From Marvania coccoides (lineage: Eukaryota > Chlorophyta > Trebouxiophyceae > Chlorellales > Chlorellaceae), in assembly GCA_963854735.1 (NCBI GenBank), contig OY978098.1:1183501-1247500 (forward strand): a stretch of 64,000 nt of DNA, read 5' to 3'. The position numbers and the translations under genes were made by a program. Positions 45,267-57,155 of this stretch are shown here, piece after piece (positions within the stretch are counted from its first letter, which is position 1; every line of letters starts with the position of its first letter). Under the pieces are notes generated by a model. That model did not search any database. It had not been told where the DNA came from and saw only the letters and a list, made by a program, of their open reading frames with translations.

Positions 45267-46331
45267 ATGATGTCCTTAGAGGGCCATTCGCCCAGCAAAC
45301 TGCCCGGGGGCAGGCTGCTGGACGCGTGCGCCATGGACGGTATGGCTCTGCAGCCCCAGGCGGGCGGTGCCACCGACCTGGCCGCCTATTTTGTGGGCGA
45401 TATTGATGCGGACGAAGACATGAAGCCCCAGCTGGGCGCCTCCCAGTCCTCCAACGCGCTCTTCCTCGACACCATGGACAGCGGACGCCTGCTGGGGGCG
45501 CAAGAGATGTTTCTGGGCACCTCCTCCCCGCGGCAACCGCCCGCCGACGCATGGCAAGGCTTCCCCGCCATCCCGGAGCACGCCGAGCTGCAGATGATGG
45601 CCACCGATGCCTCCATGGCTCGGCCCTCTGCGTTTCCTTCGTTCCCCCAGCCAGGGCAGCCCACCTTCATCCCCACGGACGCCACCAGCTTGGACGCCCA
45701 CAAACCATTTGTCGTGGGCTCCCCCAACTCGCACATCGAGGCTTCTTCGCCGTCGGCTTCGACAACATCCTCCGCTGGCGCGTCACGGCCGCTACGCGGC
45801 GTGCCGCGTGTCTCGTCCATGCCCAACCTCGTGTTTGGAGCGCGGCCGCCGCGCGCCGCGGACCGGGGCAACCCCAGCAGCATCGCCAACAATGACGACG
45901 GCACAACATCTTGCCACCCCGCCACGACGTTGGCAGGAATGCCGCGCTCGCGCTCTGCCAACGACATGGTAGACATGGTGCGATTTGCGGTGCCCCACGG
46001 CGAGTTTCTGACACCCCCGCACATGCGCAAGGGCAAGGGAGGGCGGCAGCCGGCGGGCGACCCCCGCCTGGACCCTCGGATTGACCCAAAAAAGGCGAAG
46101 CGTATCCTGGCCAACCGCCTCAGCGCCGCCAAGAGCAAGCTCAAGCAGAAGTCTGCCACCGACTGGCTGCACCAGCGCGTGGAGGCGCTGCAGCTGCACC
46201 GCGACGAGCTGCAGACCGAGGTGGCCGCGCTGGAGCATGCTTGTGCGCAGCGGGAAGCGGAGCGGCAGGCGCTGCTCGCGCAGCTCCGGGCCGCCGAAGA
46301 GGCGGCGCGGCGCAGCCGGGCGATCTTGTGA
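45267..46331 (+). CDS. bZIP transcription factor, plant group I-like
   Basis: A single coding exon of 354 aa. The DNA-binding basic region is DPKKAKRILANRLSAAKSK, with the N-x7-K spacing (Lys where most bZIPs have Arg) used by the plant RSG/VIP1 group I factors, followed by a leucine zipper with a long heptad region (VEALQLHRDELQTEVAALEHA). The N-terminal 280 residues are low complexity with many Ser, Pro and acidic patches (VGDIDADEDMKP), probably activating or phosphorylated. The start is the first ATG after a splice acceptor at 45266, so the 5' leader is probably spliced. It should bind DNA as a dimer in the nucleus; targets are unknown. Confidence 0.88.
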   Translation: MMSLEGHSPSKLPGGRLLDACAMDGMALQPQAGGATDLAAYFVGDIDADEDMKPQLGASQSSNALFLDTMDSGRLLGAQEMFLGTSSPRQPPADAWQGFPAIPEHAELQMMATDASMARPSAFPSFPQPGQPTFIPTDATSLDAHKPFVVGSPNSHIEASSPSASTTSSAGASRPLRGVPRVSSMPNLVFGARPPRAADRGNPSSIANNDDGTTSCHPATTLAGMPRSRSANDMVDMVRFAVPHGEFLTPPHMRKGKGGRQPAGDPRLDPRIDPKKAKRILANRLSAAKSKLKQKSATDWLHQRVEALQLHRDELQTEVAALEHACAQREAERQALLAQLRAAEEAARRSRAIL

Positions 46332-47072
46332 GCTCGTGAGCGATGTGGTGCAAAACGACCGCAGGCCTTCACTGCACCTACCTACTATCTAGAGTCGAAT
46401 AATAACGAATTATAATCAATCCTACCTTGAACGCAACCCGTTTCATCAAATGAATGATCTGATTCCGCCTACGCAAAGAGATGCAATCTTCTTCTTTCTT
46501 TTGTGGGGTGCAGCACGAGAAGAGCGAAAGAAGCCTTTCTTCTTTCTTCCCTCCCATCTCGCCTGCCGCAGCAGTCTCCTAACAAAGCGGGCTGGTACGC
46601 ACGCCTTAAAAAATATTTGTTTTTCCTCACCACGAAAAGGACAGTGTACCAACATCAACAGGCGGCTCCTTTGCCCAGCGCCTCCCTTTTGACTTCTTAC
46701 CTTCTTTCTAACGCTAATTCATTTTGTTTTGCATTAAACGGATCCCCACACCCTCCCCTCTGCCCAAGCTGCTTTTTTTTGCGCACGTTGGAGGGGGGAG
46801 AGTGTATGCCTGGCAGATATTGTGTGGAACTAGCTAGCTACTAACTTCCCTTCGAGCAGAGAATATTTGTATTTTTATATTTTAGCCTAGCCCGCTTGCA
46901 CGCGCACGGCCTAGTGAGTAGTAGCGTTCAGCCTAAGGCCCTCCCCCGCCTCTTCCATTTGTTTCATTACAGAATTCTTGATTTCTCTGGATTTCGTTCA
47001 TGCATTTGAAGCACTTGCGTACAGTTTAATACTAGATTATATTTCGGCATACAGTTCTCACGTGGGGCACAT
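46332..47072. other. Intergenic between convergent bZIP and Rib72 genes
   Basis: 741 bp with two 3' ends. No coding signal, RNA gene or repeat of note is seen. Confidence 0.45.
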
Positions 47073-49228
47073 TCAAGCAATGGCGCCCTGTTTCAGAGCC
47101 CGCAGTGCGGCAATGGCCTCGTGCTTGGTAACCCCCGGCACGGCAGACTTAACCGCCGCCCAAAACGCCTCCTGCGCGATGCTTCCAGCAGCTGCCTCCT
47201 CCAGCGCTTCCTGCGCACCACGGACGGCCTTCAGCGCAGCGACCCTGTCCGCCTTCGGGAACATTTGAGGGAGGCGCTCCATGAACTCCAGCGTCCATTC
47301 GTCAGCGTCAGTCAGCTCAAACAGGCGGCCAACCAGCTCCACCTGCGCCCCAACCCACAGGTCCGCCTCTGCAATGCGGGTTGATGAGTTTTTCAAAGCC
47401 TTGCTGCGTTCAAGGAACTTGCCGCCAGCGATGCCGCTGTTGGAAACGGGGGGCTCGTACACGGCCAGTGTGCCATCAGCCAGGAAGAAGGAGACGACGA
47501 AGCGGCGTGAGCGGTCTACGGAGCTCAGCGGGGGGCGGCCAGGCAGCCGCCTCAGCTCCGCAGAGAAACGCAGCACGGCGCTGCCGGGAGAGGCCGACTC
47601 TGCTGCCACGGCGGCTATGGCCCTGCGCTGCGGCTTGGGAGGAGCAGGGATCTGCACTCAGGTAGACAAAGAAAAGTAGAACACTACTTTTAGCCAGCAG
47701 CTCCATGTTACGAACGTATTTTGCTATTTCACAAGTTCTCCCACGAGAATACAAATCCTCACCAGCCTGCGGCAGTTGTAGGCCGTGTCATCGGGGTCGC
47801 CAAACCCGCTGTGAGGGGGCAGCTCCCGCTTGACTGGGGCCGGCGCCAGCAGAGAAACGCCCAGCGCCACCACCTCATCGCTGCCCCACCCGATGCTCTC
47901 CGCGCCCCACTGCTTGGTGAACTCGTCGGCGTCGTGGATCAGGAACTGCCTTCCCCGCACCTCCACCGTGCCGCCGATGCGCAGGTCTGCAGGGCCGATG
48001 CACTGGTCTTGGCTGGCCAAGGCGAGGCCCCGGGGATGGTGGCGCTTGGGCAGTGGGGCGCGCGCCATGAAGCGGTAGAACTCGCGCCCCAGGTTGTTGT
48101 ACTTGAGCTCGGTGATCTCCACGGTGTCATCCTCCAGGTAGTACAGCAGCTTGAAGGGCCGGCGCACTGGGGCAGCGCCGGGAGCCGCTCCTGGGGGAGA
48201 ATAAAACAGCAACAAAACAGTAAGGAATTAAAATTAAGTAGTACTAATATATAATTCCATATTAGACATAGATCTGGTCGTTAAATTCCTTTTTTTCCTG
48301 ACCTGCAGTGTCGTCCCAAACGGCGAAGTAGCACAGCACCCGCGAGTTGCCCTCCAGGAACTTCTGCAGCTTCTTGGTGGAGGGGGCGCGGCCCAGCAGC
48401 GCCTCCAAATAGCGGGTGGGGCTCTCCGGGTCCGAGCGGGACAGCCCAGATGGCTTTGCGTGCTGCTCCCTGTACTCGTCAATAGGCGAGCGGGGAACGG
48501 CAATGGGAGGGCCCAGAGGAAGGCCAGCAGCTGCCATGTGGTCCCTGGTGAATGTGTCCGCGTCCACCACGTGCAAGTTCCTGCCAAAAATGTCCACCGG
48601 GCTGCCTACAGTGAAATCAGCGGGGCCCAAAACTTTGCTCTCCTGCCCTCCTTTTGTGATGAGCATGCGCTTCACCAGCACGCCGTCGACGATGCCCTCG
48701 CTGTGGGTGTTTTCCACCACCTGGGTGGAGCCGTCCTCCAGGTAGTGCAGGATGTGGCATTGGCGCACCCGCCACGGCTCTGCCGGCGAGAACGGAACCT
48801 CCTCCGTGAAGTAGGCGAAGAAACGGAGCACATAGCCCGCGTGTTTGATCCATCCCGGCAGCGTGGGGGAGCCAGCCGACTCGGCAGCATCGTGCTGGGC
48901 GTCGGTCAAATCCGCCGCTGCAGCGGGATCTTGAAGGGCCAGTCCAGCTGCGGTGCCTCGAGCTGGAGGGTTGGGAACTACCACTGGGCCGAAGCCGTTG
49001 CTCCATTTCAGGGTCTGAGGCCTCTTCCAGGACGCATCTTCAGCCTGAATGTAGGAGAGTGAGGAGAAAATTAAATCTTAAATTGACTTGACGAAATTTA
49101 AGCTTTTTTAATGATTTTTCTGCGCTCTGGCGCGAATGTTGGATCGAAAATCAACGCACCGCCCCATTGATGCTGTACCCAGGGAGTTTTGGGGGCTTGG
49201 CGCCGCCCGATTGAGAAGTCACCGTCAT
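47073..49228 (-). CDS. RIB72: EFHC1/Rib72-like axonemal protein with DM10 domains
   Basis: Exons 49228-49160, 49044-48303, 48190-47763 and 47651-47073 join in phase to 605 aa. Three DM10 repeats are visible: YVLRFFAYFTEEVPF ... LHYLEDGSTQVVEN ... FGRNLHVVDADTFTRD; FKLLYYLEDDTVEI ... VEVRGRQFLIHDADEFTK; and RRFVVSFFLADGTLAVYEPP ... GRLFELTDADEWTLEF. EFHC1/Rib72 is a microtubule inner protein of ciliary doublet A-tubules (protofilament ribbon). The C-terminal 70 residues resemble a worn EF-hand pair without clear calcium loops. Its presence implies the organism makes, or recently made, flagella. Length is slightly below Chlamydomonas Rib72. Confidence 0.9.
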
Positions 49229-49525
49229 CGCCTGAAAATTCAACCAAATTTCTTCTTGTATCTTCCCTAGAAGACTTCTCCTGAAATTTCTCTTACGCGT
49301 TCAAGGCGTAATTAAATACAACGCCCAGTCCGGTTGGACCTTTACCTCCTTGCCTCCGTGGCCAACCACCCATCAACCCCCCCCCCCCTTGAAGTTGTCT
49401 TTGCGAAAAAGAAAACTCAATGTGCTCAAAGGAAACTAAGCACGACTCTCAAGTTTTTACATGCAATTCGACCTCACAAAAATAAAGTTTACTTCCTACG
49501 TTGGCGTTGGATTCATGCAACGGCT

Positions 49526-50416
49526 TCAGTGTCCGCCCTCCTCGCAGTGCTTTTCGTAGGTCGTGGCGTCCAACAGAGCGTCGAGCTCAGCGGTGTCAGC
49601 CAGCTTGACCTTCATCATCCATCCACCCTCGAAGGGCTCGCTGTTGACCTGCAGGTCGGAACAGGCAGTCGAAACCACGGTTAGAAACGCGAGAAAAGAA
49701 GCAAAAAGAAAGAAACACCGACACAGATTCTTTGTTGTTGCAGCAGTCAATCGGACCTTGGCGGGCTCATCAACCAGCGCAGAGTTAATCTCCAGGACCT
49801 CGCCGCTGATGGGGGAGTAGACATCGCTGGCAGCCTGCGCAAAAACAGCGAAATTCAGATACTACCATCTCCCAGAGAGGAAACTTTCCAGCGAAACGTT
49901 GCAAAAAGCAGGTCCTCTCTCTCACCTTGACGGACTCCACTACGCCAAAGGTCTCACCCTTGGTCACCTCGGAGCCCACCTCGGGCAGCTCAACGTACAC
50001 GACGTCTCCCAGCTCGCTCTGAGCAAAGTCAGAGATGCCAACGGTGGCAATCCCTCCGTCCACCTTGGCGTACTCGTGGCTCTTGGCGTATTTGGCGCCC
50101 TCCATCACTGCGATCGTTAAGAATTGGGGGTGATCAGCGGGTTAGGGGCGGGACATAAAGGCCGGAGAGGCCGCAGAGGCTCCCGAATGGGCAACCCTCC
50201 CACACTGAAATTGGAGTGAGTTGGGGATGGGGAGACGCGCATTGCTCCCTCTGAAGCGGCCATCGGACATTAAAATATGGTGGGAGGCAACGTACCGGTG
50301 GCATAGCCCCGGGAGAGGAGTGCCCGCAGGCCAAAGCTGGAGCTCTCGGCCAGAGGCTGAGCAGCCTGCACGCGCAGGCCCATGGCCGCGGCCTCCGATG
50401 CGAGCTTCCTCAACAT
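49526..50416 (-). CDS. GCSH: Glycine cleavage system H protein, mitochondrial
   Basis: Exons 50416-50296, 50107-49926, 49834-49757 and 49648-49526 give 167 aa. The presequence ends in LLSRGYAT. The H-protein body has [19 protein letters not shown], then [15 protein letters not shown], the lipoylation site [15 protein letters not shown] with the lipoyl Lys, and a C-terminal [10 protein letters not shown] segment ending in CEEGGH. It carries the aminomethyl intermediate between P, T and L proteins of glycine decarboxylase, central to photorespiration. The third intron has a GTCCGA donor. Divergent from the TSJT1-like gene with only 140 bp between starts. Confidence 0.95.
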
Positions 50417-50556
50417 TTTGTAATGTAATAATTAAATTTGAAAGCGGGAGACGAGCAAAATGAGAGTTTGATCGGGATTGAAAAGAAACAAAAAAAAAAC
50501 ATAAAAATACCTGCCTGTCGTTTTTGTTGCTGTTTCAAAACCATAAAAACTAGAGC
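50417..50556. promoter_or_regulatory. Divergent intergenic region, GCSH / TSJT1-like
   Basis: Only 140 bp separate the two start codons, so both promoters or leaders overlap. It contains an A-rich run; no other element is named. Confidence 0.4.
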
Positions 50557-51833
50557 ATGACAGAAAGTTTATCACCAGGCGACTTCTATCTCTTCTGCCC
50601 TGGGAGCAGTCGAGGTTTGCTCAACTTGCTGGGCTCATTCTCCCGCAGCCAAGAACGGACCACCGATGAACGGATCGGCACCTTGATCAGGTAACCCCGC
50701 TGACACTCGTGGCAGCGCTGATCACGTGGCAACGGTCTTGGTTTCGCGAAGGCCTTGTTGATCTTTTCAATTGTGGACTCCCTGGTAAACCTCACATTAT
50801 CTCACCCCCCCGTTGGCAGGCAATCCAGCAAAGAACACCCTGACAAAAAGCTCGCTGACACCAATGGCCCGCTGGGCGCCGCCTCGTGGAACTCCACGCC
50901 CGGCACGTGGCGCCTGGGCCATGGCGCTGTGCTGGTGGTGTCCTACGGCCTGTTCGAGGCCGTGGGCGGCCACGTCCACCGCGTGCAGCCCACCGTGTTC
51001 TATGACGAGGAAAGCAACGCGGCTTGCGTATTTTTCGGGCAAGTTTTCGAAAACGACAAAACTCGTTTCACCACCATGATTTCCACCTCTTTTCCCTTCC
51101 ATTCCAGCAGCATCCAACCCTTTCTTTAATCGAACTCATCCCTATCCCTCCCTGCTCGTCTCTTTTATTCCCCCCCTCCACTCCTCGTTTCTCCACTCCT
51201 CGTTTCTTTACCTCTTCTTTTCGCTGGTTTATCAACCGTGCTCCCCTCCTCTCACTCCCCTTGTGCAGCTACCTCAACAACCTGGACGAACTCATAGAGC
51301 GCTACTGCGAGCCGCCCTCCCTGCCCTACGGCAGCCCGCGCTCCGTGGCTGCCCTGGGACGGGATCCCCGGGAGGCCGCCGCCGAAGTGGTGTACCGCAT
51401 GCACTCAAAGGGCGACGACCCCCTGATCATGCTGTCCGAGCTGCAGGGGCAGTACTCCTTCGTGATATACTCGGGCAGCAAGCGCCAGCTGTTTGCCTCG
51501 CGCGACTCCTCCGGCAAAGAGCCGCTGTTTTATTCGATTTCCGAGGACTCTGGGGCGCTATCGATAGCCAACGCCCAGCTCGCGGTGCGCGACCCCGACA
51601 GCGGGATGGGCAACGTGGACTGGGAGGAACTGCAGCCGGGACACTTTGTGATGGGCGGGAAGGGCGGCGGGCCCAAGGTGAGGCAGTTCGCGCTGACGCC
51701 TGAGCAGCTGTTTGCTCGAGAGTACTACGACACGCTGGAGGACGAGCTGGGCAGCCCCAAGACCGCCTCGGGGTCCAGCGGGCGCCGCAGCCTGAGCGAT
51801 GAGTTTTCTTCCCTGGGGATCTCCACCGAATGA
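50557..51833 (+). CDS. TSJT1/aluminium-induced-type protein (GATase_7-like)
   Basis: Exons 50557-50690, 50820-51038 and 51269-51833 give 305 aa. Intron 2 has a GC donor (CGG/GCAAGT). The protein matches the plant class II glutamine-amidotransferase-like family (stem-specific TSJT1, aluminium-induced): GHGAVLVVSYGLFEAVGGHV, YLNNLDELIERY, LQGQYSFVIYSGSKRQLFASRDSSGKEPLFY, then AELAVRDP-like and LQPGHFVM segments. Such proteins keep the Ntn-amidotransferase fold of asparagine synthetase but lack the synthetase domain and usually the N-terminal Cys nucleophile, as here. The role is uncertain; plant members respond to stress. The C-terminus is a Ser-rich tail. Confidence 0.88.
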
Positions 51834-52619
51834 AAACAAAAATCGACCCCACTGACGACGATTCCTTTAGAGAGAAAGTCATTCGTGTTTCCAATAATGA
51901 AAGAATCAAGGGTGGTGGACGCTTCAAAAGGGTGGTAGCCGCCGCTGCAAAATGTATGGCTTTCTCTTTACTGTAGAATAGGCTTTTTTCAATTACCTAT
52001 TTACTTTTTACTTTCTACGGTTCTCCGTTCCTCCTTGAGATGCTTTGATTTTTCAATTTTTCTTTCTTTCTTTCTTTTCTCCTGCGGGTTTTGACTTAGT
52101 GCGTACCCTGCTCCCTCGGCAATATATTTTACAAAGTACGTATCCTTAGAATCTATCTTTTTTAGAAATATAAAACACTGCTTGCCAAACTGCCGTATTT
52201 CACTCTATATAAATATTCTTGACGCCTCCTGCCCAGCCCAACCAAGCTGCTGGTGCTTTTGTAAAATAGTGAAAAGACTCGATTTAAATTGGAGGGTTAA
52301 AACATGTGTACTGGAAATGAAGAAAGGGGATTGAATGGCGACCGACAGAAAAGAACTGGTTTTATACAGCAGCAAGTATAATTTTGGATATCTCGAGTGA
52401 TGAACAAATACGCAACACGCACAGAAGTGAGGGGGTTGGGGCAAAGAATGAATGAATAAAAGCGTTAGCAAAGTAGAAAGAGTGTACAAATGAAGAAGAA
52501 GGGCGTCCATTGGAGAGAAAAGGGAAAGAGAGGCGGAGGAAAGAAAAAACGACAGCTATGCTACAAATACCTCATGCCATACATATTTTTCTTCGTATCT
52601 TCTCTCAGCTCAGCTCAAT
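51834..52619. other. Intergenic between convergent TSJT1-like and SDC genes
   Basis: 786 bp, AT-rich with T/C-rich runs (TTTC)n near 52062-52080. Two 3' ends face each other. No gene is recognised. Confidence 0.45.
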
Positions 52620-54171
52620 TCACTCGTCATCGTTCTCAGGAACCTCGCCGCTCGCTTTGGCGTCCCTCACCGCCGACATCGCCTTGGCCGAGCACACCCT
52701 GCCCCTGCTCTCGATCAGCTCCTGCACGAACTTCTCCAGCTTGCTCACGGTGATGTTGGGCATGACCACCACGTGGGCAATGTCCCCCTCGCACGCCAGC
52801 TGCCACTTCCGCACAAACGCCTCCTCCTCTGGCCGCTCAAACACCACCGTGGACGACAGCTCGTTCAGCATGGTCTTGATGCCCGCGCGGAACAGCATCT
52901 CCTGCAGCAGGTGCGCGTTGCGCAGGCACTTCTCTACGTCCTTGCGCATGCCCTCGTACCCCTTCAGAGTGAAGGTGTACCACATGTAAATGGGGGCATG
53001 GCCATTGCGCGACCCCATGATGGTGGCGTCGCGCGAGTTGAGGTACTCCACGTCGGAAGACACCCCCCGAATGTACCGCATTCGCGTCATCACCACGCCG
53101 CACGGCACCGGCGCCCCCACGAACTTGTGGCCTGACACCGACACCGAGCCGATGGGCTTGGTGAACGACACCATAGGGGCCTGCTTCACAAAGGGGATCA
53201 TCATCCCGAACAGCGCACCGTCGCAGTGAATGTAAAACCGATCCTCGCTGAAACCGCACTCGCCGAGAATGGCGATAACGCGGTCGAGATCGTCCACCGC
53301 GCCCTTCACGGTGGTGCCGATGTTGACGTTGATGATGGCGGGCAGGTGCGCGTTCTTGATGAGGCACTCCCGCAGGTGCTCATAGTCGATCTCCCCAGTG
53401 GCCAGTGTGTCGACTTTTACGGCGTCCATGCGGTACATGCGCGCCGCTTTGAACACCGAGTAGTGCGTCTCGCGGGAGGAGTACAGCACGCCGTCGGGCA
53501 GCGCCTCCCGGCCCACCAGGATGCCGTGAAGGTTGCCCTCGGTGCCGCAGTTGGTGACGTACCCCCAAAACTCGTCCACAGGGATCTCCCACAGCCGCGC
53601 AAACCACTGCAGCACGCCGATCTCAAACTCGCGGGAGTGCACGCCGTAGTTGGACTCGATGAAGGGGTCGCCCAGGTTGTTGATCATGAACTTTTGCAGG
53701 CCTTCCAGAGGGCCGTAGTTAAAGTCCAGGTTGTAAGGGTACCCCATGTGGTGCTCCGTGCGCATCTCCAGCTTCTCCTTGTAGTCCTCAATCACGCGGT
53801 TCACGCGGGCCTCCAGCTCCTGCGCGGGGGTAATTAAATTAAAAAAACTGGGATGTGGTTGGGAGGGAAAGTGAAAATTCGGGGGGCTGTACCTCGTGCG
53901 ACATCTGGGAGGGCTCAAGGACGGGCTGGGCAGGCGTGATGTGCTCAGTAATGACGGCGCTGGTGACCGGGAGCGCCTGATACGGCGCGATTGCTGGCGG
54001 AGGAGAAGATCCCAAAGTGGGGGAGGTCCCCAAAATTTCGCTGCGGGGCGACAGGCCAGCCAGGCCGTGCCCATTCTCCTCGGCGTGGCCATTTGCCGCG
54101 CCTTTGTCGCCCTTGACAGGAATTGGCAGGGGCTGGGAGGCCAAGGCCATGATCTCCGCTGTGCGATTCAT
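52620..54171 (-). CDS. SDC: Serine decarboxylase, PLP-dependent
   Basis: Exons 54171-53893 and 53819-52620 (phase 0) give 492 aa. Group II decarboxylase motifs are clear: [15 protein letters not shown] block ([18 protein letters not shown]), [64 protein letters not shown], and the PLP-lysine site [17 protein letters not shown]. The whole sequence follows plant serine decarboxylase, which makes ethanolamine for phosphatidylethanolamine and choline synthesis. The first 90 residues are Pro/Ser/Ala low complexity, longer than usual, with no clear transit peptide. Histidine decarboxylase is the main alternative by domain, but plant-line context favours serine. Confidence 0.95.
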
Positions 54172-54620
54172 GGTGGCGATCACGCAATCAATAATCGCAG
54201 TTTTTTCTCAATATTAAAAGTGCTGCAAAGTATAAACGGCGGCCCGCTCTCTGATGCAGGCCAAAAAAGAAAGAGGCCAACTGGCCCTATGCGAGCAAGG
54301 CGTGTTGAGGTCCTCAGATGGAAAGTTGGCTTTTAGTATAGGTGAAAATGGGGTCAACAACAGATACAGACAGCAGACAGGCGGCAACGAGGGCGGGAAA
54401 ATGTTTTACAATTTTTGAAAAATGTGTGCCGAAAATTTGCAAAGTTTTGACATTTAACGAGCTGGGTTATTTCTTAAACAATAAAACAAATATGCTGAGT
54501 GCAAATTAAGGCGATTTGACAAAAGCTCAAAGAGACTCACTTGCCAGTTTCAAGGCAGCTGCCGACAACTGCATCCACATGCATTTTTCCCGAAATTTAA
54601 TATTTCTTTAATTTCAATTG
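54172..54620. other. Divergent intergenic region, SDC / unknown gene
   Basis: 449 bp promoter region; nothing else is recognised. Confidence 0.4.
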
Positions 54621-55124
54621 ATGCATTCGTCGAAGATGGAGGCGAAGAAGAATTTCAAGGTCCGGGCCGGCACCGGCAGCAAAGTCGTTTCGTCAAAAAA
54701 GTCCGCGGGGCCCTTTGCGGACGTTAAAATCAAGAACAACGAGCCTGAAGCTATTCAATCATCCCTCCCGATCGGTAAGCGATCTCGATAGATTCGCTCG
54801 TCCCTTGAAAATATAGAATTGTCCCTCGAAATTTAGATTATTATTTTCCCCCCAATTGCTCCAGTGATCTCCGTGTCCTCCAAAACGGAGACCCAGACCA
54901 AGACGCCGGGCTCCCCCCTGTCCCGCGACACCGCCATCCTCACCAGGGATGTCCTTGTTGCTACGCGCACCTTTTCTGCCACCAGCGAAAGCGAGCTGCT
55001 TGCCTGCGGGATGTCGCCTGGCGAGCTAGAAGACCTCGAGATCAGCGGTTCACACACGGCAAAAACGCCTCCCGGGACAGACGACCTCCCCCGCAGCAAG
55101 AAGAAGCCCGAGGCGTGGAGCTAG
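54621..55124 (+). CDS. Hypothetical protein, unknown
   Basis: Exons 54621-54774 and 54865-55124 (phase 1) give 137 aa from the first ATG; a second in-frame ATG is at 54636. The N-terminus is basic (MEAKKNFKVRAGTGSKVVSS), the middle Thr/Ser-rich, and the C-terminus carries an acidic block (SPGELEDLEIS) followed by a basic RSKKK end. I recognise no domain. The Lys/Ser/Thr composition and motifs such as KTPGSPLSR suggest a phosphorylated nuclear or cytoskeletal protein, but that is a guess. A consensus AATAAA lies at 55342-55347. Confidence 0.55.
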
Positions 55125-55986
55125 CAGTTAGTCGCTCTCCTCTCGTTTTGACATGAGGAGGCCCATCAGTCGGTTCATTGACCACCCCAACCCTATTTTC
55201 AGTTAGCGATTTGAGCTTAGCGCACATTTTGAGAGTAGAACGTACATAAAGCACGCCACGACAGCCGTGGCGAAACATTTTTGTTTATGTGCCTATATTC
55301 CTTTTCTTATTTGATTGTTACCGCACCTATAGCGTTGAATGAATAAAATCTCGAGTACTCATTCCGATCTTACTTTGATTTGTTTCTTTCTAGTTCAGTA
55401 CCTCCCTCAAGGGTCAGCGTTTTTACGAGCTCTTTTTTTACCTGATTAGAAAAAAGTCTATTCGTTTTGCCTTTCATACCTTTCATGACTTTCATTGTCG
55501 TCATTTCTCATTGCATTTTTGGAGCGTGGAGTCTCTTATTCCCTGTCTGCACTGAAACAAATTTGACCAAAGGAAAAAAATAAAATAAAATAAATAAAAA
55601 CTCTCGATTGAGTTTTGCAAGCCCCCTAAATAGATAAATGTGTACTATCCCATGGTTACTCTCCATTATTTCATTTTTGAGGTTCAATCTCTATGTCCTG
55701 CTCTCTTTGAAACGTACGTGGTGCTATTTTGCAGTACAAAGCAGCCAAATTTGCTGTGTGATGCACTCTCGCTTTTACATGCTGTCTATAAATATGCCTG
55801 AAATCACCCCGACGACAAAAGGGTCGTCATTTTATCAATGCTCTTGCTTTGGCACCGTAACACAAATCGGACAAGTTATAACTCTTACATTTATTCAGAA
55901 ATATATCCCAAAAAAAATCACGCTGCGCTGCTTAAATTTGAAGCACAAAATACAGTTGATCGCACACATTGGGGGGGTCACTGGGC
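55125..55986. other. Intergenic between convergent unknown and RNase III genes
   Basis: 862 bp, strongly AT-rich, with AATAAA at 55342 and A-rich (AAATAAAATAAAATAAATAA) runs near 55580. No gene or RNA is recognised. Confidence 0.45.
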
Positions 55987-57099
55987 TCACTGCTCCGCCT
56001 CTTCATCTTCCTCCTCTCCATCGATGCTCGTGCTGCTGCCCTCCAGCTTCTCCAGCGCCGCTCGCGCTGCCATCTGCTCCGCCTCACGCTTCTCAAAGCT
56101 CGACCCCGTGCCCAGCAGCACCCTCCCCACGCTCACCGCCACCACCCAAAACTTCTTCCGCAGCCCCGAGTCACGGTACAACCGCGGCTTGGCCGACTGC
56201 ACAGCGTACTCAGGGTACCCCATGCGCCGCACGCTGGCCGCCCTTGACAGCTGCCCTTTGTAGTCAATGCAGGGGGTCAGCCCGTCGCCAGGGTAAATCA
56301 CACCAGGGTACTCGCGCAGCACGCGCAGCAGGAACTTTCTAGCGGCCTCCAGCCCTCGGTCCAGGTACAGCGCGCACAACAGCGCCTCAAACGCGTCCCC
56401 CAGCACGTGCGGGCTGCCGGTGCCGTCTCGCATGGAGTACGCGTTGTACTGCACCCACCTCCCCAGGTCCAACCACTCCCCGTACTCGTTCACCTTCAAC
56501 CGCGACACTAGCAGCTGCCCCGCTGCTGTCAGCTCCCCCTCGTCCGCCTCCGGGCTCAGTGCCATCAGCGCCTGCCGCGTGCACAGCTCCAGCACGGCGT
56601 CCCCGAGGTACTCCAGCCGCTCGAACGACAGCCGGCGCAGCTCTGGCGGCAATGCGGTGGGGTGCGTCAGCGCAGAGCGGTACAGAGACATATCCCGCAC
56701 CCCACACCCCACCAGGTGCTCCACTCGCCAGCGGGGGAGGTCCCTCAGCGGGGCGGTGCAGCGGCCGTGCTGGTCGAAGCCTGCCGCTGCCATGGTGGCC
56801 CGGGTGATGCCGCCGTGGCGCTCGCTCAGTAACCGAGCCAGGGTGGGGCAGACGTGCAGCGCGGGGCGCAGATCTGGGGGCCACCGAGGGTGGAACGCAC
56901 GGCGGAGGAAGTAAGGCACCGCCAGCCGCCACAGCGGGAGCGCCAGCCAGGCGCGGGCGGCGCGGGCGGCGGCAGCCAGCCGGCGGAAGAAAGACGGAAA
57001 TAAAGGATATCGGGTAGTTGAGGGCGGCTGCTGCTGCTGCTGGGGGGTAGAAGGCTCTGCAGGTAATTGTGGATGAGGTGGATCATGGTGAGACTGCTC

Positions 57100-57155
<56 letters not shown>

